Assembly: GCF_006974105.1 (NCBI RefSeq)
Contig: NZ_CP036282.1
Coordinates: 1,240,001 to 1,304,000, forward strand
Reading direction: 5' to 3'
DNA: 64,000 nt
DNA from: Rhodoferax aquaticus
GTDB lineage: Bacteria > Pseudomonadota > Gammaproteobacteria > Burkholderiales > Burkholderiaceae_C
Shown here: positions 1 to 8,421 of the stretch, piece by piece
How the letters are laid out: every line of letters begins with the position of its first letter
Position numbering within the stretch: position 1 is the stretch's first letter
Made by a program: the position numbers and the translations under genes
The notes under the pieces: generated by a model
Database searches by the model: none
Told to the model about the DNA's origin: nothing
The model's input: the letters and a program-made list of their open reading frames with translations, nothing else

Positions 1-575
1 CCACTTTCAAACTTGAGCATGCCATAGGCACCGCAGCTGCCGCTGCTGGTTTGCACCGAGCCTTCCATGCGCAGCACGACTTCTTTGTAGCCACCCAGTT
101 CGCTTTCCGACGCGTTCATGATCTCGGTTTTGAAACCCATCGCATCACAGTAGCGGGTGTACATGCGCGCGAGGTCGGCCGCAAACAAGGCGGACTCGTC
201 ACCGCCGGTGCCCGCGCGGATTTCCACAAACGCAGGGCGCTGGTCATCAGGGTCTTTGGGCAGCAGCATGCGTTGCAGCTCTGTTTCGAGTTGGGCCATT
301 TCCGTGGTGGCACCATCAATCTCTTCTTGCGCCATGGCCAGCATGTCTTCGTCACCCGCAGCGTCGTTCATCATCTCTTGGCCCGTGGCCAAGTCAGCCT
401 CGCGCTGCTGGAAGCGCGCCCAACGGGTGGCCACGGCTGCTACGTCGGTGTGTTCGCGTGAGAGTTTGAGGAACTGCGCCATGTCTTTCATGATGTCCTC
501 GCGGGACAGCAAGAATTCGAGCTCGCCTTGGCGATCGGCGTAGCGACTGAGTTGTTGGCGGAGAAACGGTTTCAT
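1..575 (-). CDS. prfA: Peptide chain release factor 1, N-terminal part (cut by window edge)
   Basis: RF1 recognises UAA and UAG stop codons in the ribosomal A site and triggers peptide release. The frame opens with ATG at 575 (MKPFLRQQL) and runs off the left edge, leaving about 191 residues. Visible are the helical N-terminal domain and the start of the central domain (EIRAGTGGDESALFAADLAR). The GGQ catalytic loop lies outside the window. The gene follows hemA on the same strand after about 225 bp, the usual hemA-prfA arrangement. One oddity is the loop before YGMLKFES, which reads EGSVQTSSGSCGA and looks about eight residues longer than the E. coli version. The identification is firm. Confidence 0.95.
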   Translation of the reverse strand, partial: MKPFLRQQLSRYADRQGELEFLLSREDIMKDMAQFLKLSREHTDVAAVATRWARFQQREADLATGQEMMNDAAGDEDMLAMAQEEIDGATTEMAQLETELQRMLLPKDPDDQRPAFVEIRAGTGGDESALFAADLARMYTRYCDAMGFKTEIMNASESELGGYKEVVLRMEGSVQTSSGSCGAYGMLKFES

Positions 576-800
576 ATCAATGCAATCTGGAGTACGGATA
601 ACGCAAAGCCGGTGAGGCCCTGCCTAGAACGGAAAAATGTGGCTGCTAAAGCCGTCCTCTCGCCGATGGCGCGAGAGGCGTGGGGGTATGGCGTGGCTGT
701 CAGCGCAGCTAACGCGCCCGCAGGGCTGCGCCGCCCCAGGCCAACGCAAGACCCTTCAAGGTGCGAAGGCTGCGCGCCGTCCATGAAGGTGTGGACACCA

Positions 801-2066
801 TCATTTGCGCAAGAAAAAGTGTTGCACCGCTGCGGTGGCACGCTCACGTGCTTGGCTGTCTGCACCCCGCAACTCAGCCATGGCGCCATGCAGCATTTTT
901 TGGGTGAGGCCGCGTGACAAGGCCTCCAGCACGGTGTCTATGTCTTCACCCTTGGCCAGCAGCTTGCGGGCGCGTGCGAGTTCTGCGGCGCGCCATTGGT
1001 CAGCTTGTTGGTGCACCTGTTGGATGAGTGTGACCACGCCATTGACGGGGTCGCGCTGGTCCACCCAGTGCATAAAGCTTTGCACACCGGCGTCCACAAT
1101 GGCCTCGGCCTGCGCCACGGCCGCTTGGCGGTTGGCTTGCGCGGTTTGCACTACGCCAGCGAGATCGTCCACGGTGTATAGATACACGTCTTGCAGAGCT
1201 TTGACTTCTGGCTCGATATCACGGGGCACCGCCAAATCCACCATGAAGATGGGGCGGTGCTTGCGCCGCTTGACCGCGCGCTCGACTGCGCCCAAGCCAA
1301 TGATGGGCAGGGTGCTGGCGGTGCAGCTGATGACCGCATCAAACTCATGCAAGCGCTCGGGCAGGTCGGCCAAGCGCATGACTTCAGCGCCAAAGCGGCC
1401 AGCGAGTTTTTCACCACGCTCTAAGCTGCGGTTGGCAATGGCGATGGCTTGCGGGTTTTTAGCGGCGAAGTGGGTTGCGCATAGCTCAATCATTTCCCCC
1501 GCGCCCACACACAAGACCTTGACCTTGCCCAAGTCTTCAAACAATTGGCCTGCCAAGCGCACGGCGGCGGCGGCCATGCTGATGGAGTGCGCGCCAATTT
1601 CGGTGGAGCTGCGCACCTCTTTGGCTACAGAGAAGGAGCGTTGAAACAGCTGCGACAGTGTGCTGCCCAAGGCACCTGCGGCTTCGGCAGCGCGCACGGC
1701 GTCTTTCATTTGCCCCAAGATTTGTGGCTCGCCCAGCACCATGGAGTCCAAGCCGCTGGCCACCCTGAAGGCGTGGCGCGCAGCGACATCGTCTTGCATG
1801 GTGTAGGAGTGGGCCCGAAGCAGTGCAGGGGACACGCCGCCACATTGGGCCAGCCAGTCGAGCGTGTGCTCAAGTTCAGGCTGATCGCCCGCGCAATAGA
1901 TTTCGGTTCGGTTGCAGGTGGAGACCAGCGCCGCCTCGGGCTGGCGCGCCAAAGATGCCCGCAGGGCATGCAGTGTGGGTTCGATTTGGTCGATGGCGAA
2001 CGCGAACCGGCCCCGCAAGTCGAGCGGTGCGGTGGTGTGGTTAATGCCTAATGCCCAGACTGCCAT
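801..2066 (-). CDS. hemA: Glutamyl-tRNA reductase
   Basis: HemA reduces glutamyl-tRNA(Glu) to glutamate-1-semialdehyde with NADPH, the first committed step of tetrapyrrole synthesis by the C5 route. The 421-residue protein starts [19 protein letters not shown]. It carries the catalytic-cysteine motif STCNRTEIY near residue 50, the conserved [17 protein letters not shown] block near residue 105, a Rossmann stretch VLCVGAGEM near residue 185, and a C-terminal helical dimerisation region. The length is normal for the family. It lies upstream of prfA on the same strand and is divergent from the small membrane protein at 2150. Confidence 0.97.
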   Translation of the reverse strand: MAVWALGINHTTAPLDLRGRFAFAIDQIEPTLHALRASLARQPEAALVSTCNRTEIYCAGDQPELEHTLDWLAQCGGVSPALLRAHSYTMQDDVAARHAFRVASGLDSMVLGEPQILGQMKDAVRAAEAAGALGSTLSQLFQRSFSVAKEVRSSTEIGAHSISMAAAAVRLAGQLFEDLGKVKVLCVGAGEMIELCATHFAAKNPQAIAIANRSLERGEKLAGRFGAEVMRLADLPERLHEFDAVISCTASTLPIIGLGAVERAVKRRKHRPIFMVDLAVPRDIEPEVKALQDVYLYTVDDLAGVVQTAQANRQAAVAQAEAIVDAGVQSFMHWVDQRDPVNGVVTLIQQVHQQADQWRAAELARARKLLAKGEDIDTVLEALSRGLTQKMLHGAMAELRGADSQARERATAAVQHFFLRK

Positions 2067-2149
2067 ATTTGTTCGGTATCCCCGATTATAAAATCACCGC
2101 CATCTTCTACCAACGTCGGGGCCTTGCGCCTCGGGAAAAGCGCAGTTTT

Positions 2150-2434
2150 ATGGGTCCACTGGACTTGATCAATCACCTGGTGAACTTCGCGGCGGCTCCC
2201 GCTTTTGTAGCTTTAGTGCTGGTAGTGCTCTCGCCTTTTTTGATGCGAAAAGTGGCCTCTGCGCCCACCCTGTATGCGCAAGTAGCTATGAATTTAGGAG
2301 TTGGTGTGTTGGCCATGCTGCTGGGGTTTTGGTTTTTTGGGCGCGACGCCAAGATGGCTAGCTATGGCTTTATGTTGGTGGCTATGGCGAGTTGCCAATG
2401 GTTCATGTTGGGCGGCGTCCGCGCGGGTAAGTAG
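2150..2434 (+). CDS. Small two-helix membrane protein, hypothetical
   Basis: This is a 94-residue protein (MGPLDLINHLVNFAAAPAF) with two or three hydrophobic helices, roughly residues 10-30, 42-60 and 66-84, joined by short charged loops. I do not recognise a named family. The frame stays open back to 2051, but 2150 is preferred because the residues encoded upstream do not look like protein, and they overlap the hemA start on the other strand. It ends 21 bp before the SGNH hydrolase and may share its transcript. No function can be assigned beyond an inner-membrane location. Confidence 0.6.
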   Translation: MGPLDLINHLVNFAAAPAFVALVLVVLSPFLMRKVASAPTLYAQVAMNLGVGVLAMLLGFWFFGRDAKMASYGFMLVAMASCQWFMLGGVRAGK

Positions 2435-2455
2435 GTTTTTTTTACGAGAGTCTTC

Positions 2456-3100
2456 ATGTTTAAACACCACGTGATGTGCTTTGGCGACTCTATGTCGTGG
2501 GGCATTGTTCCCGGCTCTCGCAATCGCCATGCCTTTGAAAAGCGTTGGCCCGGCATTTTGCAAGGCCTGCTGGGGCCAGAAGTGCGGGTGATTGAAGAGT
2601 GCCTGAACGGTCGCACAACGGCGTGGAATGACCCTTTTCGCCCCAACCGCCTAGGCCGTGACGCTTTATTGCCTTTGCTGCAGTCGCACGCACCCTTGGA
2701 TCTTGTGATTGTGTTTTTGGGAACCAACGATTTGCAAGCCATGTACAACGTGGGGGCCTACGAGTCCAGCCTGGGTGCCAATGCCTTGGTGGACGTGATC
2801 CAAAACAGCCGCATTGAGCCCATGACACAAGCGCCTCAGGTGTTGTTGGTGGCGCCGCCTTTGGTCGTGAACCCGTGCGGCACCATGCGAGAAAAATTCA
2901 GAGGTGCGGCAGAGGAGTCACTAGGCTTTGCCCAGTGGTACCAGCGCGTAGCGCTAGACCGCGGCTGCGCATTTTTTGATGCGGCCACGGTGATCACCCC
3001 CAGTGCGACGGATGGTGTGCACCTGGATGAGCCCCAACACCAACAGTTCGCTCAGGCGGTGCAGCCTGTAGTGGCGCGCCTGTTAGGGCTTAGGGCTTAG
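2456..3100 (+). CDS. SGNH/GDSL-type hydrolase (arylesterase or lipase-like)
   Basis: This is a 214-residue serine hydrolase of the SGNH superfamily. The signature blocks are present in order: CFGDSMSWG near residue 8 (nucleophile Ser), the block II Gly in NGRTTAWND near residue 52, FLGTNDL near residue 86 (block III GxND), and DGVHLDEPQH near residue 187 (Asp-His pair). There is no signal peptide, so it is probably cytoplasmic. The spacing resembles bacterial arylesterases and TesA-like lysophospholipases, but the true ester substrate cannot be read from sequence. It follows the small membrane protein by 21 bp. Confidence 0.85.
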   Translation: MFKHHVMCFGDSMSWGIVPGSRNRHAFEKRWPGILQGLLGPEVRVIEECLNGRTTAWNDPFRPNRLGRDALLPLLQSHAPLDLVIVFLGTNDLQAMYNVGAYESSLGANALVDVIQNSRIEPMTQAPQVLLVAPPLVVNPCGTMREKFRGAAEESLGFAQWYQRVALDRGCAFFDAATVITPSATDGVHLDEPQHQQFAQAVQPVVARLLGLRA

Positions 3101-3121
3101 TGGGCGTCTACTTGCGAAGCT

Positions 3122-3961
3122 TCAGACTGGGCTGAACAGATCCACCCGGTCGGTGATGATGCCGTCGGTGTTCAGGTCTATCAAACGCTGCGCCGAGGGT
3201 TCGTCGTTGACGGTGTAGCTCAAGGTACGCATACCGGCCGCCTTCGCTTGGGTGACTGTGCTGGTGTCCCAGAGCTTGTGGTTGCACACAATGGCGTGGC
3301 AGCCCAAGCGCAAGGCGGTTTCTAGCCAGCCGCTCCATAGCTCATCCAGCAGCAAGCCGCGTGGCAGCTCGGGTTGGGTGGCTTGTGCGCCTTCCAGTGC
3401 TTCAGGGTCAAAGGACGTTAGCAAAGGGGGCACGGCTTGGCCTGCCCACAGGCGGGCGGCGTGTTGCGCCACCACTTCACCGGTGTGGCGCTCGGTGCCG
3501 GGCGTGGGCTTGATTTCAATGTTCAAAAAGTAGCTGTTGCGGATGCAGTAGGTGGCAATGGCTTCTAGCGTTGGTATGGTCTCGCCCGCATAGGCGCGGC
3601 TGTGCCAGCTGCCTGCATCGAGCTGGCTGAGTGCGTTCCAAGTGTGCTTGCCTGCAATGGCTGTAGCTTCGTTTGCTGCGTTTTTTATAGCTGCTTGCGC
3701 AGTATCTATGGGCGCAGAGGCCTCTTTTTGCTCTGGGTGGTTGCTTTGTGTGGTGCGTGTGAGGGTGGCGTCGTGCAACAGGAAGGGCACGCCGTCGCTG
3801 CTGAGCTTGACGTCGCATTCAAACATGCGGTAGCCGTGGCTCGCGCCTAAGCGAAACGCGGCCAAGGTGTTCTCGGGGGCGAGTTTGCCGGCGCCACGGT
3901 GGGCTACCCAGCGGGGGTAGGGCCAGGTCGGCAGGTCGTCATAGACGGGGGAATGGCTCAT
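3122..3961 (-). CDS. ugpQ: Glycerophosphodiester phosphodiesterase
   Basis: UgpQ hydrolyses glycerophosphodiesters to glycerol-3-phosphate and an alcohol in the cytoplasm. The GDPD hallmarks are present: [13 protein letters not shown] near residue 20, the metal-binding [10 protein letters not shown] near residue 48 with [11 protein letters not shown] after it, and LNIEIKP near residue 145. The frame is 279 residues and starts four bases inside the end of ugpC (ATGA overlap), so translation is probably coupled. Between LTRTTQ and [12 protein letters not shown] sits an extra Ala-rich stretch of about 30 residues. It is encoded by a copy of the dispersed palindromic repeat seen elsewhere in the window, and it lies in a surface-loop region between the metal-binding segment and the next helix. 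Confidence 0.93.
   Translation of the reverse strand: MSHSPVYDDLPTWPYPRWVAHRGAGKLAPENTLAAFRLGASHGYRMFECDVKLSSDGVPFLLHDATLTRTTQSNHPEQKEASAPIDTAQAAIKNAANEATAIAGKHTWNALSQLDAGSWHSRAYAGETIPTLEAIATYCIRNSYFLNIEIKPTPGTERHTGEVVAQHAARLWAGQAVPPLLTSFDPEALEGAQATQPELPRGLLLDELWSGWLETALRLGCHAIVCNHKLWDTSTVTQAKAAGMRTLSYTVNDEPSAQRLIDLNTDGIITDRVDLFSPV
3675..3722. repeat. Dispersed palindromic repeat, copy 1 (inside ugpQ)
   Basis: The core reads tagctgcttgcgca followed by tatgggcgcagaggc. It matches copy 3 at 43631 closely along its whole length. It lies inside ugpQ and is read through in frame as an Ala-rich insert ([13 protein letters not shown]). Confidence 0.7.
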
Positions 3962-4989
3962 ACGGTCTCCAAGCGACGCCCGGTGTTGGCGTCAAAGTGG
4001 TGAATTTTGGCGGGGCGGGGGGTGACGTGCAAGGTGGCGCCAATGGCGGGCACGGCTGCGGACTCTTCGGTGCGGATGATGACCACCTCACCGTCGTTGC
4101 CTTGGGTATGCGTCCAGCGGCCATAGATCAAGCGCTCGGCACCCAGCATTTCAACGGCTTCCACGGCCAGCGACCAGCCGTTCGGTGTGATGTCCAAGTG
4201 CTCTGGGCGCACGCCGGTGATGACGCCTGCTTTGGCATCGGGTGCGTTTTTGAGCAGGTTCATCGGCGGTGAGCCGATAAAGCTGGCCACAAAGGTGGTG
4301 GCCGGGCGGGTGTAGACCTCTTCGGGGGTGCCGAATTGTTCCATCACGCCGCCGTTCATCACGATCATGCGCTGGGCCAGCGTCATGGCCTCTACTTGGT
4401 CGTGCGTGACGAAAAGGCTGGTGATGCCCAGTTCGCGGTGCAGTTTCTGGATTTCTAGGCGGGTTTGGGCGCGCAGCTTGGCGTCCAAGTTGGACAACGG
4501 CTCGTCGAACAAGAACACCTGGGGCTGGCGCACGATGGCGCGGCCCATGGCCACGCGCTGACGTTGGCCGCCAGACAAGGCCTTGGGCTTGCGGTCTAGG
4601 TAGGCGCCCAGCTCCAAAATTTTCGCAGCCTTGTCCACGCGCGTTTTGATTTCGGCTTCAGGCACTTTCGCGATTTTGAGTCCGTAGGCCATGTTGTCGA
4701 ACACGCTCATGTGGGGGTACAGCGCGTAGTTTTGGAACACCATGGCGATGTCGCGCTCGGAGGGTTCTAGGTCGTTGACCACGCGGTTGCCAATGCTGAT
4801 GGTGCCGTCGCTGATTTCCTCCAAGCCCGCCACCATGCGCAAGAGTGTGGACTTGCCGCAGCCGCTGGGGCCGACGATGACGATGAATTCACCGTCTTTG
4901 ATTTGCGCGTTCACGCCGTGGATGACTTGGTTGGCGGTCTTGCCGGTGCCGTAGCGCTTGATAACGTTTTTGAGTTCGATGGAAGCCAT
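3958..4989 (-). CDS. ugpC: sn-Glycerol-3-phosphate ABC transporter ATP-binding protein
   Basis: This is the ATPase subunit driving the UgpAE permease. The 343-residue protein has Walker [10 protein letters not shown] near residue 38, Q-loop [14 protein letters not shown], signature [14 protein letters not shown] near residue 135, Walker [13 protein letters not shown], and switch His in [13 protein letters not shown]-terminal regulatory OB-like (TOBE) region of the MalK/UgpC class follows ([11 protein letters not shown]). It lies between ugpE (54 bp upstream) and ugpQ (4-bp overlap). Assignment to glycerol-3-phosphate rather than another sugar rests on the complete ugpBAECQ order with ugpQ attached. 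Confidence 0.95.
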   Translation of the reverse strand: MASIELKNVIKRYGTGKTANQVIHGVNAQIKDGEFIVIVGPSGCGKSTLLRMVAGLEEISDGTISIGNRVVNDLEPSERDIAMVFQNYALYPHMSVFDNMAYGLKIAKVPEAEIKTRVDKAAKILELGAYLDRKPKALSGGQRQRVAMGRAIVRQPQVFLFDEPLSNLDAKLRAQTRLEIQKLHRELGITSLFVTHDQVEAMTLAQRMIVMNGGVMEQFGTPEEVYTRPATTFVASFIGSPPMNLLKNAPDAKAGVITGVRPEHLDITPNGWSLAVEAVEMLGAERLIYGRWTHTQGNDGEVVIIRTEESAAVPAIGATLHVTPRPAKIHHFDANTGRRLETV

Positions 4990-5043
4990 AAATCAATGTG
5001 TTCTGTGTTGAAGGAGTTCAGCCAATGAGCGCTGGGCGCGGGC

Positions 5044-5892
5044 TTACTTTTCGGTGTCTACCAGGCCTTTGACAAACCACTTTTGCATGAGTACAACGAT
5101 CAATGCAGGTGGCAACATGGCCAGCACGGCGGTGGCCATCACCACGTTCCATTCAGAGACGGATTCACCGGTGCCAATCATTTGCTTAATGCCCACGACG
5201 ATGGGGTACATGTCTTCGCTGGTAGCAGCAATCAAGGGCCATAGGTATTGGTTCCAGCCGTAGATGAACTGGATCACGAACAGGGCCGCAATACTGGTCA
5301 CAGACAGTGGCACCAAGATGTCGATGAAAAAGCGCATAGGCCCGGCACCGTCTACGCGCGCAGCTTCCACTAGCTCGTCAGGCACCGTCAAGAAAAACTG
5401 GCGGAACAAAAACGTGGCAGTGGCTGAGGCGATGAGCGGTACCGACAATCCAGCAAAACTGTTGATCATCCCTAAGTCGGCTACCACTTGGTACGTGGGA
5501 CCGATGCGCACCTCGACCGGCAGCATCAGCGTGATGAAGATGGCCCAGAAACATAGCTGGCGCAGAGGGAACCTAAAGTACACCACGGCAAACGCCGACA
5601 GCAGTGAAATACTGATCTTGCCGATGGTGATGATCATGGTGATTACAAAGCTCACCCAAATCATGCGTGCCACAGGCGTAGAGGTCAGCGAACTGCTGGA
5701 GCCACGCAGGGCCGTTTGGTAACTCTCCCAAAAATTGCTACCCGGCCACAGCGGCATGGGTGACTGCATGATCTCTTGGGGGGTGTGGGTGGATGCCACA
5801 AAAGCAAGATAGATGGGGAAGGCGACTATGAGCGCGCCAACAATCATGATGGCATGGGCCAGTATGCCAAGGGTGGTGCGGCGCTCAACCAT
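5044..5892 (-). CDS. ugpE: sn-Glycerol-3-phosphate ABC transporter permease UgpE
   Basis: This is the second permease subunit of the Ugp importer, an inner-membrane protein of the MalG type with about six membrane helices. The chosen start gives MVERRTTLGILAHAIMIVG (282 residues). An in-frame ATG 15 bp upstream is also possible. The cytoplasmic EAA loop that docks on UgpC is visible as ELVEAARVDGAGPMRFFIDILVP near residue 190. It follows ugpA by about 40 bp. The family is firm. Confidence 0.94.
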   Translation of the reverse strand: MVERRTTLGILAHAIMIVGALIVAFPIYLAFVASTHTPQEIMQSPMPLWPGSNFWESYQTALRGSSSSLTSTPVARMIWVSFVITMIITIGKISISLLSAFAVVYFRFPLRQLCFWAIFITLMLPVEVRIGPTYQVVADLGMINSFAGLSVPLIASATATFLFRQFFLTVPDELVEAARVDGAGPMRFFIDILVPLSVTSIAALFVIQFIYGWNQYLWPLIAATSEDMYPIVVGIKQMIGTGESVSEWNVVMATAVLAMLPPALIVVLMQKWFVKGLVDTEK

Positions 5893-5931
5893 GCTGGCCT
5901 CCCGCAAGGTTAGAAGTTAGCGTTAAGGCAC

Positions 5932-6816
5932 TCATGCGTACTGCACTTTCTTTTCAACATAACGGAATTGCACAACGGTCAGGGCTATCACAATGACCAT
6001 CAAAACGACGGACTGTGCGGCAGCGCCGCCAAAGTCCATGCCTCTAAATCCATCGAAGTACACGCGGTAGACCAGCGTAGAAGTGGCTTTGCCTGGGCCT
6101 CCTTGTGTGGTGGCGTCAATGATGGCAAAGGTGTCAAAAAAGGCATAGACCATGTTGATGACCAACAAGAAAAAGGTGGTCGGTGCCAAGAGGGGCAATT
6201 GGATGGTCCAGAACCGGCGCCACGGACGGGCACCGTCAATGGCAGCGGCCTCAATGAGGGCTTTCGGAATCGAGTTCAAGCCCGCCAAAAAGAACAAGAA
6301 GTTGTAGGAAATTTGTTTCCATACGGCGGCCATGACGACCAAAGCCATGGCGTGGTTGCTGTTAAGCAGGTGGTTCCAGTCAAAGCCGATTTTGTGCAGA
6401 GCGTAAGTGACCACGCCGATGGAGGACGAAAACATAAATGCCCAGAGCAAGCCTGACACCACGGGTGCCACCGCGTAAGGCAGTATCAGAATCGTCTTGT
6501 AAAAGGTTGCGCCTTTGACGACCCGGTCCGCAAACACCGCGAGCAGCAAAGCGATGCTCAAACCAAGCACGGTGACCAGCGCTGAGAAGATGACCGTGGT
6601 TTGGAATGACGCGAGGTACGTGGCGTCATTCCACAGGGCTTTGAAGTTGTCCAAACCTACCCAAGTCACGGACGTGCCAAAGGCGTCTTGCTGTTGCAGC
6701 GATTGCACCAAAGCCTGACCCGCAGGCCAGAAGAAGAAGATTCCTACGACGGCGAGCTGGGGAGCCAATAGCAACCAAGGCAGCCAGTTGGAACGAAAAA
6801 ATACGCGTTTTTCCAT
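5932..6816 (-). CDS. ugpA: sn-Glycerol-3-phosphate ABC transporter permease UgpA
   Basis: This is the first permease subunit (MalF type) of the Ugp importer. The 294-residue protein starts [20 protein letters not shown], has about six hydrophobic helices, and shows the EAA loop [21 protein letters not shown] near residue 190. It sits downstream of ugpB across a 77-bp gap that contains a perfect 15-bp hairpin. That hairpin may set unequal expression of the binding protein and the permeases. Confidence 0.95.
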   Translation of the reverse strand: MEKRVFFRSNWLPWLLLAPQLAVVGIFFFWPAGQALVQSLQQQDAFGTSVTWVGLDNFKALWNDATYLASFQTTVIFSALVTVLGLSIALLLAVFADRVVKGATFYKTILILPYAVAPVVSGLLWAFMFSSSIGVVTYALHKIGFDWNHLLNSNHAMALVVMAAVWKQISYNFLFFLAGLNSIPKALIEAAAIDGARPWRRFWTIQLPLLAPTTFFLLVINMVYAFFDTFAIIDATTQGGPGKATSTLVYRVYFDGFRGMDFGGAAAQSVVLMVIVIALTVVQFRYVEKKVQYA

Positions 6817-6834
6817 AGTGGACCGTTCAATGAC

Positions 6835-6866
6835 ACAACCCGCCTGTAGTGCTACAGGCGGGTTGT
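6835..6866 (-). promoter_or_regulatory. Intercistronic hairpin between ugpB and ugpA
   Basis: A perfect 15-bp inverted repeat (acaacccgcctgtag and its complement) is separated by only two bases. It lies between the ugpB stop and the ugpA start. No run of T follows it on the transcribed strand, so it looks less like a strong terminator than like an mRNA-stabilising or partial-attenuation hairpin, as found after malE in enteric bacteria. Confidence 0.7.
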
Positions 6867-6893
6867 CAGGGTTAAGCGAGCCGTGAGGGCTTT

Positions 6894-8207
6894 TTACTTG
6901 TTCGCAGCTTGGAACTTGGCTAGCAATTCATTTCCACGGCTGACCGCGCTGTCCAAGGCTTCTTTGGCAGTCTTTTTGCCAGTCCAAATTTGTTCGGTTT
7001 CTTCGTCCACGATCGCGCGGATTTGAACAAAGTTACCCAAGCGCACGCCACGTGACTTGTCCGTCGTTTTGCGAATCATTTGGTTGACTGGCACCTCGGT
7101 TCCAGGGTTCTTTTTGTAGAAGCCCGATTTTTCAGTCAACTCAAATGCAGCCATGGTGATGGGCAAGTAGCCGGTGCGTTGGTGGCTGGCGGCTTGTACT
7201 TGAGGGCTGGACAAGTAGCTAAAGAACTGCGCAACACCCTTGTAGTTGGCGGCTGGTTTGCCGCTCATCACCCACAAGCTGGCGCCACCCAAGATGGTGT
7301 TTTGCGGAGCGCCGGGCACATCAGGGTAGTAGGGCAGAGTGGATTCGGCAAACTGGAACTTTGCGTCACGCTTGATGGTCGCGTAGCTGCCAGAAGAACC
7401 TACAAACATGGCGCATTCGCCAGAAATAAAGGAAGAGGATGCTTTTCCAGCGCGGCCTTTGTACACAAACAAGCCTTGCTTGGACATATTGGCCAAGTTC
7501 TCAAAATGGCGGACGTGCAGCGGGGAGTTGAACTCCAAGCGTGCATCCAAACCACCAAAGCCGTTGAACTTGCTGGCGTAGCTGACGTTGTGCCATGTGG
7601 AGAAGCTCTCTACTTGGGCCCACGTCATCCACGAGGTGGTGAAGGGACAGGTACTGCCGTTGGTTTTGAGTTTGGCAGCTGCCAAGACCACTTCGGGCCA
7701 TGATGTAGGCGCTTTTTCAGGGTCCAGGCCCGCTGCCTTGAACGCGTCCTTGTTGTAATAGAACACGGTGGTGGAGCTGTTAAACGGCATGGACATCATT
7801 TGGCCGTTAGGTGCAGTGTAGTAACCCGACACGGCTGAAATGTAGGACTTGGGGTCAAACTTGACGCCGCCTTCTTTCATGACTTCAGCCACGGGCTTGA
7901 TTGCGCCCTTGGAGTACATCATGGTGGCGGTACCTACTTCGAACACTTGCAAAATGTCCGGCGCGTTGTTGGCACGGTAGGCTGCAATGCCTGCGGCCAT
8001 CGATTGGTCGTACTCGCCTTTGTACGTGGGAATCACTTTGTATTCGCTTTGGGAGGCATTGAAGTCTTTGGCCAAATCGTTGACCCAGTCGTTCAAGGCG
8101 CCATCCATGGAGTGCCACCATTGGATTTCGGTGGCTGCTTGGGCGGGGAGGGCAAAGGCCGCTGCGGTGACGGCCGCAATAGCGAGCGCAGTTCGCGTGA
8201 AGGTCAT
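6894..8207 (-). CDS. ugpB: sn-Glycerol-3-phosphate-binding periplasmic protein
   Basis: This is the periplasmic solute-binding protein that delivers glycerol-3-phosphate or glycerophosphodiesters to UgpAEC. The 437-residue precursor has a clear Sec signal peptide ([20 protein letters not shown]) with cleavage expected after PAQA. The mature protein starts [14 protein letters not shown], typical of family 1 extracellular binding proteins. Further family features are the [12 protein letters not shown] block near residue 86 and GGASLWVM near residue 310. It is the first gene of the operon, preceded by an aggaac ribosome-binding site and a PhoB-type box. Confidence 0.95.
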   Translation of the reverse strand: MTFTRTALAIAAVTAAAFALPAQAATEIQWWHSMDGALNDWVNDLAKDFNASQSEYKVIPTYKGEYDQSMAAGIAAYRANNAPDILQVFEVGTATMMYSKGAIKPVAEVMKEGGVKFDPKSYISAVSGYYTAPNGQMMSMPFNSSTTVFYYNKDAFKAAGLDPEKAPTSWPEVVLAAAKLKTNGSTCPFTTSWMTWAQVESFSTWHNVSYASKFNGFGGLDARLEFNSPLHVRHFENLANMSKQGLFVYKGRAGKASSSFISGECAMFVGSSGSYATIKRDAKFQFAESTLPYYPDVPGAPQNTILGGASLWVMSGKPAANYKGVAQFFSYLSSPQVQAASHQRTGYLPITMAAFELTEKSGFYKKNPGTEVPVNQMIRKTTDKSRGVRLGNFVQIRAIVDEETEQIWTGKKTAKEALDSAVSRGNELLAKFQAANK

Positions 8208-8236
8208 GTGGTGTTCCTGAGTGGGATGGATCGGCG

Positions 8237-8270
8237 ATCGTATTTGTTTTATATGTCAATTATGTTTCAG
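8237..8270 (-). promoter_or_regulatory. Putative Pho box and -10 element upstream of ugpB
   Basis: On the minus strand, CTGAAAC-ATAA-TTGACAT (8270-8253) has the pho-box architecture: two 7-bp half sites related to CTGTCAT spaced by 4 AT-rich bases. A second ATAA and a weaker third half site follow. A -10-like TACGAT (8242-8237) lies 10 bp downstream of the second half site, the spacing expected of PhoB-activated promoters. ugp is a classical Pho-regulon operon in E. coli, which supports the reading. Confidence 0.6.
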
Positions 8271-8421
8271 AAAAGTTGCGGACTTGCCTGGATGCGACGG
8301 GTTTGGCCGGTTCTAAGGGCATACCACTAAGGCGTGGGCGGGTTTGCTGCACTGCGGTACCATCTCAACCCCGCACGCACCGCGCCTGAAAGCGGCTTTT
8401 CCGCTGCAACTTTAGAAATCG

